Shown here one piece after another: positions 43,583 to 50,061 of a stretch of 64,000 bases of DNA (the first letter of the stretch is position 1; each line of letters starts with the position of its first letter). The notes beneath the pieces were generated by a model. The model saw nothing but the letters and a program-made list of their open reading frames with translations. It searched no databases and had not been told where the DNA came from. The DNA comes from Pseudoalteromonas umbrosa (GTDB lineage Bacteria; Pseudomonadota; Gammaproteobacteria; Enterobacterales; Alteromonadaceae), in assembly GCF_030125375.1 (NCBI RefSeq), contig NZ_JASJUU010000004.1:186001-250000 (forward strand), read 5' to 3'. A program made the translations under genes and the position numbers.

Positions 43583-43977
43583 AAGTAGAACTTTTATTTT
43601 TAATTTTCTCTACAGTAAATTTGAATCGTCTGATTAACAAGCATTATGAGATGGGCTGACCCAGCCTGTGGTCGAATGAAGGAGATGGGATGATTTAAAT
43701 CAATCTTAGCGTACTTTGGATTATTGCTAATTCTAAAGTATTGATTCAGCGGCTCACGTGCTCTGAACTCATCAAAACATACGGGGTAGCTGAAGTAGGG
43801 TCAAAATGACCTTTTATCATTATTAGGAATAGCACACTTTTTTGTTTTTTAATTAAACAGTTATTCCATATCAGTTAAATTTAAAAGGTAGTTTATTTGT
43901 TGATTTTTGGTTTTTTTGGGGTATTTTATTCCCGTCATTTAGATGGTGTATTAATTTAATTAAATAAGGAAATTATT
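43583..43977. other. Divergent region between S9 peptidase 2 and precursor 2
   Basis: No coding sequence is supported in these 395 bp. They should hold the promoters of both genes. A small hairpin GGTCA-AAA-TGACC (43799-43811) followed by TTTT may be a weak plus-strand terminator or leader structure. The stretch before the precursor is highly AT-rich (TTAATTTAATTAAATAAGGA). Confidence 0.4.
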
Positions 43978-44121
43978 ATGAAACTAAATCTTAAAACTAA
44001 AAAACTAGCTAATTTATCTAATAAAACTGTAACTCAACAACTGACAGACAAAGTTGCAGGTGGTGCGGTGATTACAGGTTGTTACTTTCCATGCAAACCA
44101 CAAACGAATACAGGTAAATAG
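43978..44121 (+). CDS. RiPP-like precursor peptide 2 (GG leader, short core)
   Basis: A 47-residue peptide too short for a usual ORF cutoff. The ATG is preceded by AAGGA seven bases upstream. The leader is MKLNLKTKKLANLSNK and continues to DKVAGG at residue 29, the same leader length as precursor 1. The predicted 18-residue core, AVITGCYFPCKPQTNTGK, has two Cys and four Thr/Ser-type residues, suited to thioether or disulphide cross-links. The leader pattern is shared with the peptides at 7529-7735 and 48839-49051. There are no modification genes nearby. It sits between the divergent S9 peptidase 2 gene and the duplicated transporter block, whose left boundary lies just after its stop codon. 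Confidence 0.75.
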   Translation: MKLNLKTKKLANLSNKTVTQQLTDKVAGGAVITGCYFPCKPQTNTGK

Positions 44122-44150
44122 GCACGTGCTGATCAAGACGCAATAAAGTG

Positions 44151-44169
44151 AGGTGCGCTGTGCGCACCT
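44151..44169. terminator. Hairpin between precursor 2 and acetyltransferase 1
   Basis: AGGTGCGC (44151-44158) pairs with GCGCACCT (44162-44169) with a TGT loop. It lies between the convergent precursor 2 and GNAT 1 genes. T-runs are short on both sides, so strength is uncertain. The duplicated copy at about 45654-45672 has one mismatch. Confidence 0.5.
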
Positions 44170-44204
44170 ATGTATGAGTATACCTTGTATGCGGCTGTAT
44201 AACT

Positions 44205-44633
44205 TTAACGCTGATCTTGTGATATGTAGGCTGCAGTGATATGGCGCTTCATTATAAAACCGGGAGATTGCACATCATCAAACCCAAATTGTTGATAAAG
44301 CGTATGGGCATCGTGTGTTTCCAGTGCAAAGCGTATAAGCCCTTGTAGTTTAGGATGTGTGATCACAGCATCTAGCAGCGGTTTGCCATGCCCCATTCTT
44401 CTAAAAGGTTCCAAAACAAATACATCGAGTAGATTTGCAAATGTTGCACAGTCTGTGACGACACGGGCAAATGCAATGAGCTGATTAGTTTGTACCGGTG
44501 CAAAACACAGCGAATTATCGATGGCTGTTTGTAACCTCTCAGCGGTTATGACCTTACTCCAATAGCTCCGTTCTGAGAAAAATGCATGAACTTGTTTTAA
44601 TTGCGGTTGCGAAAGTCGATTGACAAGCTGCAT
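44205..44633 (-). CDS. GNAT-family acetyltransferase, duplicated copy 1
   Basis: Starting at the ATG at 44633 (AGGAG seven bases upstream), the product is 142 residues: MQLVNRLSQPQLKQVHAFFS. It has the GNAT fold: RVVTDCATFANLLDVFVLEP (strands 4-5), the acetyl-CoA loop region RRMGHGKPLLDAVITHP, and LETHDAHTLYQQFGFD (the typical GFxxxGF-like C-terminal motif). The pyrophosphate loop in copy 1 reads RRMGHGKPL, where copy 2 has RGMGHGKQL; the Arg/Pro changes may weaken CoA binding. The gene lies 10 bp after the LysE-type exporter gene, so the two form an operon. Substrate unknown, possibly an amino acid exported by its neighbour. Confidence 0.82.
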   Translation of the reverse strand: MQLVNRLSQPQLKQVHAFFSERSYWSKVITAERLQTAIDNSLCFAPVQTNQLIAFARVVTDCATFANLLDVFVLEPFRRMGHGKPLLDAVITHPKLQGLIRFALETHDAHTLYQQFGFDDVQSPGFIMKRHITAAYISQDQR

Positions 44634-44643
44634 CTTTAAACTC

Positions 44644-45264
44644 CTATTGCGAACTGAGGTGGATAAGTGGAAGGCAAGCGAGTAACAGACTGGCCATTGC
44701 ATAGTTAAAACGCTGCATATGAGCGGGGTTTTGTAATTTGTTATTGAGTACCTTGCCAAAATAGATCCAGCTTAAACCACTGCCAAAGGCCACGATGTTG
44801 AACACCACAACACCGAGTATGGCTGAGTGCCAATAATAATCTCCAGGGAGTGTTAAAGCTGTCGTCAATGATAGTAAGGTCGCTATCGATTTTGGGTTAA
44901 TAAGTTGAAAGAGCGCACCTTGTATAAATGAAAGCGGTTGTGCTTGTTGTTGTTTTTGTGAAGATTTGGTGTGTTTAAATGCAATTTTATAAGCCAGATA
45001 TACGATATAGCCACTCGCCAACAACTTAAAGGTAAAGTGTAACGGCGGTATGGCCAACACTAAGTGACCGAGCCCCATCAGCATCATAATGTGAATGATG
45101 GTCATTCCTGCTCGGATCCCGACAATATGAGGAAGTGTTTTTTTAATGCCAAATTTTGACCCTGAATATGTCAGTAAAATATTATTTGGCCCGGGTGTAA
45201 TTGAAGCGGTGAAACTGAAGAGTATCAGCGCAGGTAACAGTGTTGATAGTTCAATCAATGGCAA
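44644..45264 (-). CDS. LysE/RhtB-family amino-acid exporter, duplicated copy 1
   Basis: The 206-residue protein starts at TTG (45264) behind GAGAGG. It has about five to six membrane helices and the family signature TPGPNNILLTYSGSKFG near the N-terminus. A cytoplasmic Lys/Gln-rich loop (HTKSSQKQQQAQPLS) precedes GALFQLINPKSIATLLSLTT. LysE/RhtB members export basic or neutral amino acids and homoserine lactones. It shares an operon with the acetyltransferase and a divergent promoter with the MocR fragment; the operator-like palindrome (45278-45295) lies 14 bp upstream. In copy 1 one glycine pair is altered (VGIRAGMT, compared with VGLLAGMT in copy 2), placing an Arg in a membrane helix. Confidence 0.9.
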   Translation of the reverse strand: MPLIELSTLLPALILFSFTASITPGPNNILLTYSGSKFGIKKTLPHIVGIRAGMTIIHIMMLMGLGHLVLAIPPLHFTFKLLASGYIVYLAYKIAFKHTKSSQKQQQAQPLSFIQGALFQLINPKSIATLLSLTTALTLPGDYYWHSAILGVVVFNIVAFGSGLSWIYFGKVLNNKLQNPAHMQRFNYAMASLLLACLPLIHLSSQ

Positions 45265-45277
45265 AATAACCTCTCAT

Positions 45278-45295
45278 AATTGTATTGATACAATT
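45278..45295. promoter_or_regulatory. MocR-type operator palindrome, copy A
   Basis: AATTGTAT-TG-ATACAATT, identical to the palindrome at 46742-46759 and at the same distance from the LysE start codon. It is probably still bound by the intact MocR protein in trans. Confidence 0.6.
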
Positions 45296-45360
45296 TTACT
45301 TTTTGTTCCATATTTAATTATTGTCATAACTACAAATAGGCATCAATTTATTTATTGTTA

Positions 45361-45629
45361 TAGGTACAATTTGGCACCCCCGTAAAGAACAATAGCTACG
45401 CTTAGCTGCCTCGCAACCAAAATACATGGCGTTAGCTGAACTCATTGAGCGGGCGGTTGAGCATAAACAGCTGGCATATGATCAGCGTCTTCCTGCGCAA
45501 AGAGTTCTTGCAGATCTTTTGCATATCACCCATGGCACGGTGACAAGAGCTTATGATTTATTGGAGCAGGCGGATATGTGCGAGCAAAATGAGGAACAGG
45601 CACTTATGTGTCAAAGACAAATAAGCGCG
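45361..45629 (+). pseudogene. Truncated MocR/PdxR-like regulator fragment
   Basis: It aligns with the first ~270 bp of the intact regulator at 46825. The start codon is lost (ATAGGT for ATGGAT), an in-frame stop has arisen (GAACAATAG for GAGCAATAC), the reading frame shifts after GAGCAG, and about 30 bp are deleted near TATGTGTC. The whole aminotransferase domain is missing. The winged-helix segment from 45426 remains open but is unlikely to be made as a functional protein. Confidence 0.88.
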
Positions 45630-45674
45630 TGCTGATCAACACGTATTAAAGTGAGGTGCGCTGTGCCCACCTAT

Positions 45675-46097
45675 TTAATAGACGGTCTTGTACGCAGTAG
45701 GGATGTGGCGCTCCATTAAAAACTCGGGAGATTGCACATCATCAAACCCAAATTGTCGATAAAGCGTATGCGCATCATGCGTTACCAGTGTAAAGCGCCT
45801 AAGTCCTTGTAATTTAGGATGTGTGATCACAGCATCTAGCAGTTGCTTGCCATGCCCCATTCCTCTAAACGGTTCCAAAACGAAAACATCGAGAAGATTT
45901 GCAAATGTTGCGCAGTCTGTGACAACACGGGCAAATGCAATGAGCTGATTGTTTTGTACCAGTGCAAAACACAGCGAATTATCGATGGCTGTTTGTAACC
46001 TTTCAGCGGTTATTCCCTTACTCCAATAGCTCCGCTCTGACAAAAATGCATGAACTTGTTTGAATTGTGATTGCGAAAGTTGATTGATGAGCTGCAT
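45675..46097 (-). CDS. GNAT-family acetyltransferase, duplicated copy 2
   Basis: A 140-residue paralogue of the 44205-44633 product, starting at the ATG at 46097 with the same AGGAG spacing. It keeps the more standard CoA loop (RGMGHGKQLLDAVITHP) and VTHDAHTLYRQFGFDDVQ. The two copies differ at scattered positions and at the extreme C-terminus (ERHIPTAYKTVY here; KRHITAAYISQDQR in copy 1). This copy sits next to an intact MocR regulator, so it may be the ancestral, functional one. It is in an operon with LysE copy 2. Confidence 0.85.
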   Translation of the reverse strand: MQLINQLSQSQFKQVHAFLSERSYWSKGITAERLQTAIDNSLCFALVQNNQLIAFARVVTDCATFANLLDVFVLEPFRGMGHGKQLLDAVITHPKLQGLRRFTLVTHDAHTLYRQFGFDDVQSPEFLMERHIPTAYKTVY

Positions 46098-46107
46098 CTT
46101 TAAACTC

Positions 46108-46728
46108 CTATTGAGAATTGAAGTGGATAAGTGGAAGGCAAGCGAGTAACAAACTGGCCATTGCATAGTTAAAACGCTGCATATGAGCGGGGTTTTGTAA
46201 TTTTTTACAGAGCACTTTGCCAAAATAGATCCAGCTTAAACCGCTGCCAAGAGCCACGATGTTGAATACCACAACACCGAGTATGGCTGAGTGCCAATAA
46301 TAATCTCCAGGGAGTGTCAAAGCCGTTGTCAACGATAGTAAGGTCGCTATCGATTTTGGATTAATAAGCTGAAAGAGCGCACCTTGTATAAATGAAAGCG
46401 GCTGTGCTTGCTGTTGTTTTTGTGAAGGTTTAGTGTGCTTAAATGCAATTTTATAGGCCAGATATACGATATAGCTACTCGCCAACAGTTTAAAGATAAA
46501 ATGTAAAGGCGGTATGGTAAGCACCAAGTGACCGAGCCCCATCAGCATCATAATGTGAATGATGGTCATCCCCGCTAGGAGCCCAACAATATGAGGGAGT
46601 GTTTTTTTAACGCCAAATTTCGACCCTGAATATGTCAGTAAAATATTATTTGGCCCAGGTGTAATTGTAGCGGTGAAACTGAAGAGTATCAGCGCAGGTA
46701 ACAGTGTTGATAGTTCAACCAATGGCAA
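46108..46728 (-). CDS. LysE/RhtB-family amino-acid exporter, duplicated copy 2
   Basis: This 206-residue exporter is nearly identical to copy 1 and has the same TTG start (46728), here behind a run of five G. The family signature TPGPNNILLTYSGSKFG and the GALFQLINPKSIATLLS helix are intact, and no charged residue interrupts the second helix. It is divergent from the full-length MocR gene, with the operator palindrome 14 bp upstream of the start. The likely role is amino-acid export in response to a ligand sensed by the MocR protein. Confidence 0.9.
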   Translation of the reverse strand: MPLVELSTLLPALILFSFTATITPGPNNILLTYSGSKFGVKKTLPHIVGLLAGMTIIHIMMLMGLGHLVLTIPPLHFIFKLLASSYIVYLAYKIAFKHTKPSQKQQQAQPLSFIQGALFQLINPKSIATLLSLTTALTLPGDYYWHSAILGVVVFNIVALGSGLSWIYFGKVLCKKLQNPAHMQRFNYAMASLLLACLPLIHFNSQ

Positions 46729-46741
46729 AATAACCCCCTTT

Positions 46742-46759
46742 AATTGTATTGATACAATT
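46742..46759. promoter_or_regulatory. MocR-type operator palindrome
   Basis: AATTGTAT-TG-ATACAATT has perfect 8-bp arms and lies in the LysE/MocR divergent promoter. The half-site ATACAATT recurs at 46829-46836, overlapping the MocR start codon, as expected for an autoregulated MocR/PdxR system. Confidence 0.65.
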
Positions 46760-46824
46760 GTTGCTTTTTGTTCCGTATTTAATTATTGTCACAACTAAAA
46801 ATAGGCATCAATTTATTTATTGTT

Positions 46825-48210
46825 ATGGATACAATTTGGCACCCTAGTAAAGAGCAATACCTACGCTTAGCTGCTTCGCAACCAAAATACATGGCGTTAG
46901 CTGAACTCATTGAGCAGGCGATTGAGCATAAACAACTGGCATATGATCAGCGTCTTCCTGCGCAAAGAGTCCTTGCTGATCTTTTGCATGTCACCCATGG
47001 CACGGTGACAAGAGCTTATGATTTATTGGAGCAGCGCGGATATGTTCGAGCAAAATTAGGAGCTGGCACTTATGTGTCAAAAAATAACAGCTTGCACTAC
47101 GACATGCAGATAAGCGACTTGGCAGCCAGTGTTCAGCCTTTAATGGGCCAAGAAAGCATCATAGCGAGAGCAATGCAGTCTTTGTCGCAAAGTCAAACGG
47201 AGCTTGGGGAGCTACTGTCATACAAATTGAATGGTCTGCCTAGGCATCAAAAATTTTATCGGGATTGGCTATTGCAACGCGGCTTTGCCTGTGAACAACA
47301 CGAAGTTATCTTCACCCAAGGCGCGCAGCAGGGGATTTACAGCTGTTTATCAGCCTTATGTGAATCTGGGGATCTCGTCTTACATGAATCACTCACGTAT
47401 CCTGGTTTTTTTAGAGCATGTAAAAGCCTAAAGTTGCAATCTCAAGGGGTGCCTGTTAATTCGCAAGGTATCGATTTGGATAGGCTTGAGTCTATTTGTC
47501 AAAGTAACATGGTTAAAGCGATTTATATTACCCCAAATTGTCAAAACCCAACTAACGTGCAATATAGTGACGAAACATTGCAAGCGATACTGGCATTGAG
47601 TCGTAAATATCATTTTTTTATTCTCGAAGATGATGTGAACTATTGCTTACCAGAAAACTGGCGCTTGCCATTGTGGCAACAAGCACCGGATCGTGTGTTC
47701 TATTTAGCTAGTTTCTCAAAATATTTTAGTGGTGGCCTGAGAACTGGTTATATGTTGGCACCTCTGCTGTGGCAACAGCAGCTCATTGCAACAGTACATG
47801 CTCAATGCTGGTCTGTATCTATGACAAACTTTGAGTTGATGATGCGCGCACTGCAAAGTAAAGAGTATCAGTATGTGCAAGTGAAATTAGAAGAAGAGAT
47901 CCGTTACAGACAAACTGCACTTGAAAAGGCCCTGATCCGATATGGCTTTGAAGCGGTGTTTTTTGGCTTGAATGTGTGTTGGTATCTACCAGCACATCTG
48001 AATATGCATTATGTCGCGGCGCAGTTTAAGGCTCAGTTAGTTGAGTTGCGAACACTGGACGTGTTTGCCTCGCCGAATGAGGTGTGTGAGATAAATGGTA
48101 TTCGCTTTACACTGGGTGGGCCGACGACAAGAGCCGCCTTTGATGTTGCGATAACTCGCATTGATGCTGTACTAAAAGAGCTGCTGGTTCGTAATGATGT
48201 GGTGATATAA
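46825..48210 (+). CDS. MocR/PdxR-like regulator (GntR winged helix fused to PLP aminotransferase fold)
   Basis: The 461-residue protein starts at the ATG at 46825, as the homologous position in the fragment copy shows. The N-terminal GntR-type winged helix (about 15-85) reads LAYDQRLPAQRVLADLLHVT and GTVTRAYDLLEQRGYVRAKL. The C-terminal domain has an aminotransferase class I fold: TQGAQQGIYSCLSALCESGD, ITPNCQNPTN and the PLP lysine in LASFSKYFSGGLRTGYM. MocR proteins use bound PLP or a PLP-amino-acid adduct to control transcription. The divergent LysE-GNAT operon and its own gene are likely targets through the palindrome at 46742. A RidA gene follows convergently. Confidence 0.92.
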   Translation: MDTIWHPSKEQYLRLAASQPKYMALAELIEQAIEHKQLAYDQRLPAQRVLADLLHVTHGTVTRAYDLLEQRGYVRAKLGAGTYVSKNNSLHYDMQISDLAASVQPLMGQESIIARAMQSLSQSQTELGELLSYKLNGLPRHQKFYRDWLLQRGFACEQHEVIFTQGAQQGIYSCLSALCESGDLVLHESLTYPGFFRACKSLKLQSQGVPVNSQGIDLDRLESICQSNMVKAIYITPNCQNPTNVQYSDETLQAILALSRKYHFFILEDDVNYCLPENWRLPLWQQAPDRVFYLASFSKYFSGGLRTGYMLAPLLWQQQLIATVHAQCWSVSMTNFELMMRALQSKEYQYVQVKLEEEIRYRQTALEKALIRYGFEAVFFGLNVCWYLPAHLNMHYVAAQFKAQLVELRTLDVFASPNEVCEINGIRFTLGGPTTRAAFDVAITRIDAVLKELLVRNDVVI

Positions 48211-48236
48211 AAAGTTAGCCGACATATCGGCTAACT
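48208..48236 (-). terminator. Intrinsic terminator of the RidA gene
   Basis: AGTTAGCCGA (48213-48222) pairs exactly with TCGGCTAACT (48227-48236), with a 4-nt loop; five T follow on the minus strand. Confidence 0.85.
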
Positions 48237-48244
48237 CATCAAGA

Positions 48245-48601
48245 TTAGTCTTGTTTTACGGCTGCAACAACAGAGACTTCTACTAATAATTCAGGTCTTG
48301 CCATAGCCGCTTGCACACAGGCTCTTGCTGGTGCGTGTCCCTCTGGCACCCATGCATCCCATACCTCATTCATTTGCGCAAAATATTGCATGTCGCTGAT
48401 ATAAACTGTGGCGCTTAAAATATGCTTTCTGTCACTGTTCGCTTCTTCAAGGAGTGCATCAACCTTGTCTAACATGGTTTGCGTTTGCTCTTTGATCCCC
48501 TGCGTTGCGTCTTTACAAACTTGGCCACACAAATAAACCGTACCATTATGTACGACAATTCGACTCATTCGTTGGTTGGTGTGCTTGCGAGTAATACTCA
48601 T
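48245..48601 (-). CDS. RidA-family (YjgF/UK114) reactive-intermediate deaminase
   Basis: A 118-residue protein forming trimers that hydrolyse reactive enamine/imine intermediates released by PLP enzymes. The family core is visible: VVHNGTVYLCGQVCKDATQG, ILSATVYISDMQYFAQMNEV, and the catalytic-site arginine Arg93 in GHAPARACVQAAMARPELLVE (shown only in part by convention as APARACVQAAMARPELLVE). The extended MSITRKHTNQRMSRIVVHNG start resembles the Rid subgroup whose members lack the long N-terminal strand of RidA proper. GAGGG precedes the ATG. Placement beside a PLP-dependent regulator and an exporter suggests a link to amino-acid metabolism. Confidence 0.88.
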   Translation of the reverse strand: MSITRKHTNQRMSRIVVHNGTVYLCGQVCKDATQGIKEQTQTMLDKVDALLEEANSDRKHILSATVYISDMQYFAQMNEVWDAWVPEGHAPARACVQAAMARPELLVEVSVVAAVKQD

Positions 48602-48792
48602 GTTTTTACCCTCGGTAACGGGCAGACTAGAGGCCCTAATTTACTGACTGTTGCGAGGTGGAGCTATTTAAGGTGTAAATACTTATTAGCCACCTAGCGG
48701 TTTATATGGCTATGATTATATGGTAAGTCAGAGAGTTATTTAAGCACTAGAAATTGAATATTGTTAAGAAGTGATAAAAAGAGGTGCCATCA

Positions 48793-48820
48793 AGACCAAA
48801 CGGAGTGAGCTGTTTGGTCT
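48793..48820. repeat. 9-bp inverted repeat downstream of precursor 3
   Basis: AGACCAAAC (48793-48801) pairs with GTTTGGTCT (48812-48820). On the minus strand TTTTT lies about 10 nt after the stem, so it may be an inefficient terminator for precursor 3. Confidence 0.5.
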
Positions 48821-48838
48821 CATTTAATCAATGCTTTA

Positions 48839-49051
48839 TCAGCAGTAGCAGGTAGGGATATTGGTGGTTGCCGTTGTTTTGCATTTTGACTCATCCGTTA
48901 GACACAGATATGGACCAAATGAAAAGTCTCTGCAAAATTGATCATGTGTGTATTGATAGCCACCAGCAATCGCTGGGGTTGCCTTGGCTGGTAGTGACTT
49001 TGCATCTGCAGTTAGTGATTTGATCTTCTTTTTATTAAGCTTCAATTTCAT
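48839..49051 (-). CDS. RiPP-like precursor peptide 3 (GG leader, five-Cys core)
   Basis: The 70-residue peptide opens MKLKLNKKKIKSLTADAKSL, nearly the same as precursor 1 for its first twelve residues, and reaches ATPAIAGG at residue 31. The predicted 39-residue core begins YQYTHDQFC and ends NIPTCYC, with five Cys (core positions 9, 19, 26, 37, 39) and eight Ser/Thr residues (seven Thr, one Ser). Both five-Cys cores in the window are 39 residues long and have their first Cys at core position 9, but the rest of the spacing differs. AAGGAAAAGGTC precedes the ATG. Unlike precursors 1 and 2 it has no S9 peptidase gene beside it. The class cannot be fixed without finding the cognate enzymes. Confidence 0.75.
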   Translation of the reverse strand: MKLKLNKKKIKSLTADAKSLPAKATPAIAGGYQYTHDQFCRDFSFGPYLCLTDESKCKTTATTNIPTCYC

Positions 49052-49270
49052 TTTTTGACCTTTTCCTTAGTTTAAATGATTGGTTTGTCTAATATTTAGA
49101 CGGTGTTAAGCTATCGTGTAAGTAATCAATTTACAATTATTTATTTCATTTTTATTACATTCTGTGAGGCTGAGACGCAGAATAAATCGTTATCTAGAAG
49201 GCGAGGATAACTAGTGTAGGAACATGATTGACCAGCTATTTTCAACTGGTCAAATGCTTTATAGACATGT

Positions 49271-49900
49271 TTATACAGAAATCATTAATAAGCCAATGGC
49301 ACAGATAATAGTTAGGCCAATAAAAATATTGGCGAGGTTACCTGTATCAGCTATCGGTTCTGGGACAAATTCGGGTTGGGGGATGTCTTGCTGCGTCATC
49401 CGGTAGTAAAACCCTTCACCATAACGTGCTTTTAAATCTTCTCGTGTAGTCCATTCAAGTTGCTCAGTCAGAAAAACCAGCACTTCACTGGTAACCATTT
49501 CTTTGTCAATTTGGCAGGTTTTTTGATGATTCAACACTTTATCAAATACCAGTGCTGCTAGGTCATTTCTCAAAGACATAACTTCGCACGCAGGATGATC
49601 AACCAGTAATTGCCATGAAGATACTTGTGTATGCCGATGTGCATTGCCAAGCAGCTCGGTGAGTTCATCACTAAATTCGTTAAACAATGGATTGTCTAAG
49701 CTGTCATCAGATGGAGTAAAAGGCGCTACTAGGCTGTTTAAAATTGACTGGTATGCAGCATGGAGCGCAGATTCTCTCTCTGCGCGAATGTCATCTGATT
49801 CAGTACTTAAATTTTCGAGTTTTTGTTGATACGCCGCTTCAATTGCTTGTTTGTCTGAAGTTGGCGTCAATTCTAATTCATTCCAAGGATCTGTCGACAC
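49271..49900 (-). CDS. Tail-anchored protein with degenerate J-like domain
   Basis: The 209-residue product begins at GTG (49900) behind AAGGTGAG. The first ~65 residues look like a J domain (DPWNELELTPTSDKQAIEAA, then YQQKLENL, then ESALHAAYQSILNSL), but the HPD motif needed to stimulate DnaK is missing. A single hydrophobic segment at the extreme C-terminus (LANIFIGLTIICAIGLLMIS) suggests a tail anchor with the bulk in the cytoplasm. This recalls HPD-variant co-chaperones of the DjlB/DjlC type, which serve the specialised Hsp70 HscC, but no hscC gene is nearby. The middle region is acidic and of unknown role. Confidence 0.65.
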   Translation of the reverse strand: MSTDPWNELELTPTSDKQAIEAAYQQKLENLSTESDDIRAERESALHAAYQSILNSLVAPFTPSDDSLDNPLFNEFSDELTELLGNAHRHTQVSSWQLLVDHPACEVMSLRNDLAALVFDKVLNHQKTCQIDKEMVTSEVLVFLTEQLEWTTREDLKARYGEGFYYRMTQQDIPQPEFVPEPIADTGNLANIFIGLTIICAIGLLMISV

Positions 49901-49970
49901 GGTTTAGCTCACCTTTTTCAATCTGTTAGTTTACGCTGTCATAATTTATGACATTAAGACTACAGTCATG

Positions 49971-49993
49971 AGGTGAGTGTAGCAGACTCACCT
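49971..49993. repeat. 8-bp inverted repeat between pbpC and the J-like gene
   Basis: AGGTGAGT (49971-49978) pairs with ACTCACCT (49986-49993); TTACTTTT follows on the plus strand, but both flanking genes are on the minus strand. It may be a weak terminator or processing site. Confidence 0.4.
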
Positions 49994-50061
49994 TACTTTT
50001 CTAAACTAGAGGCGATGGGTTGTGTGGTGATTTTCGGTAAATCCACAAAACAAGCGTTAAA

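Larger units (their letters stand above)
44125..45627. repeat. Tandem duplication of GNAT-LysE-MocR block, copy A
   Basis: From CGTGCTGATCAAGACG (44125) to the end of the truncated MocR fragment, the sequence matches 45628 onward. LysE, GNAT and MocR starts are each offset by exactly 1464 bp between copies. Confidence 0.9.

Noticed and set aside
45426..45635. Small stand-alone winged-helix gene
   Set aside because: Alignment with the intact MocR gene shows that it is a truncated, frameshifted fragment.
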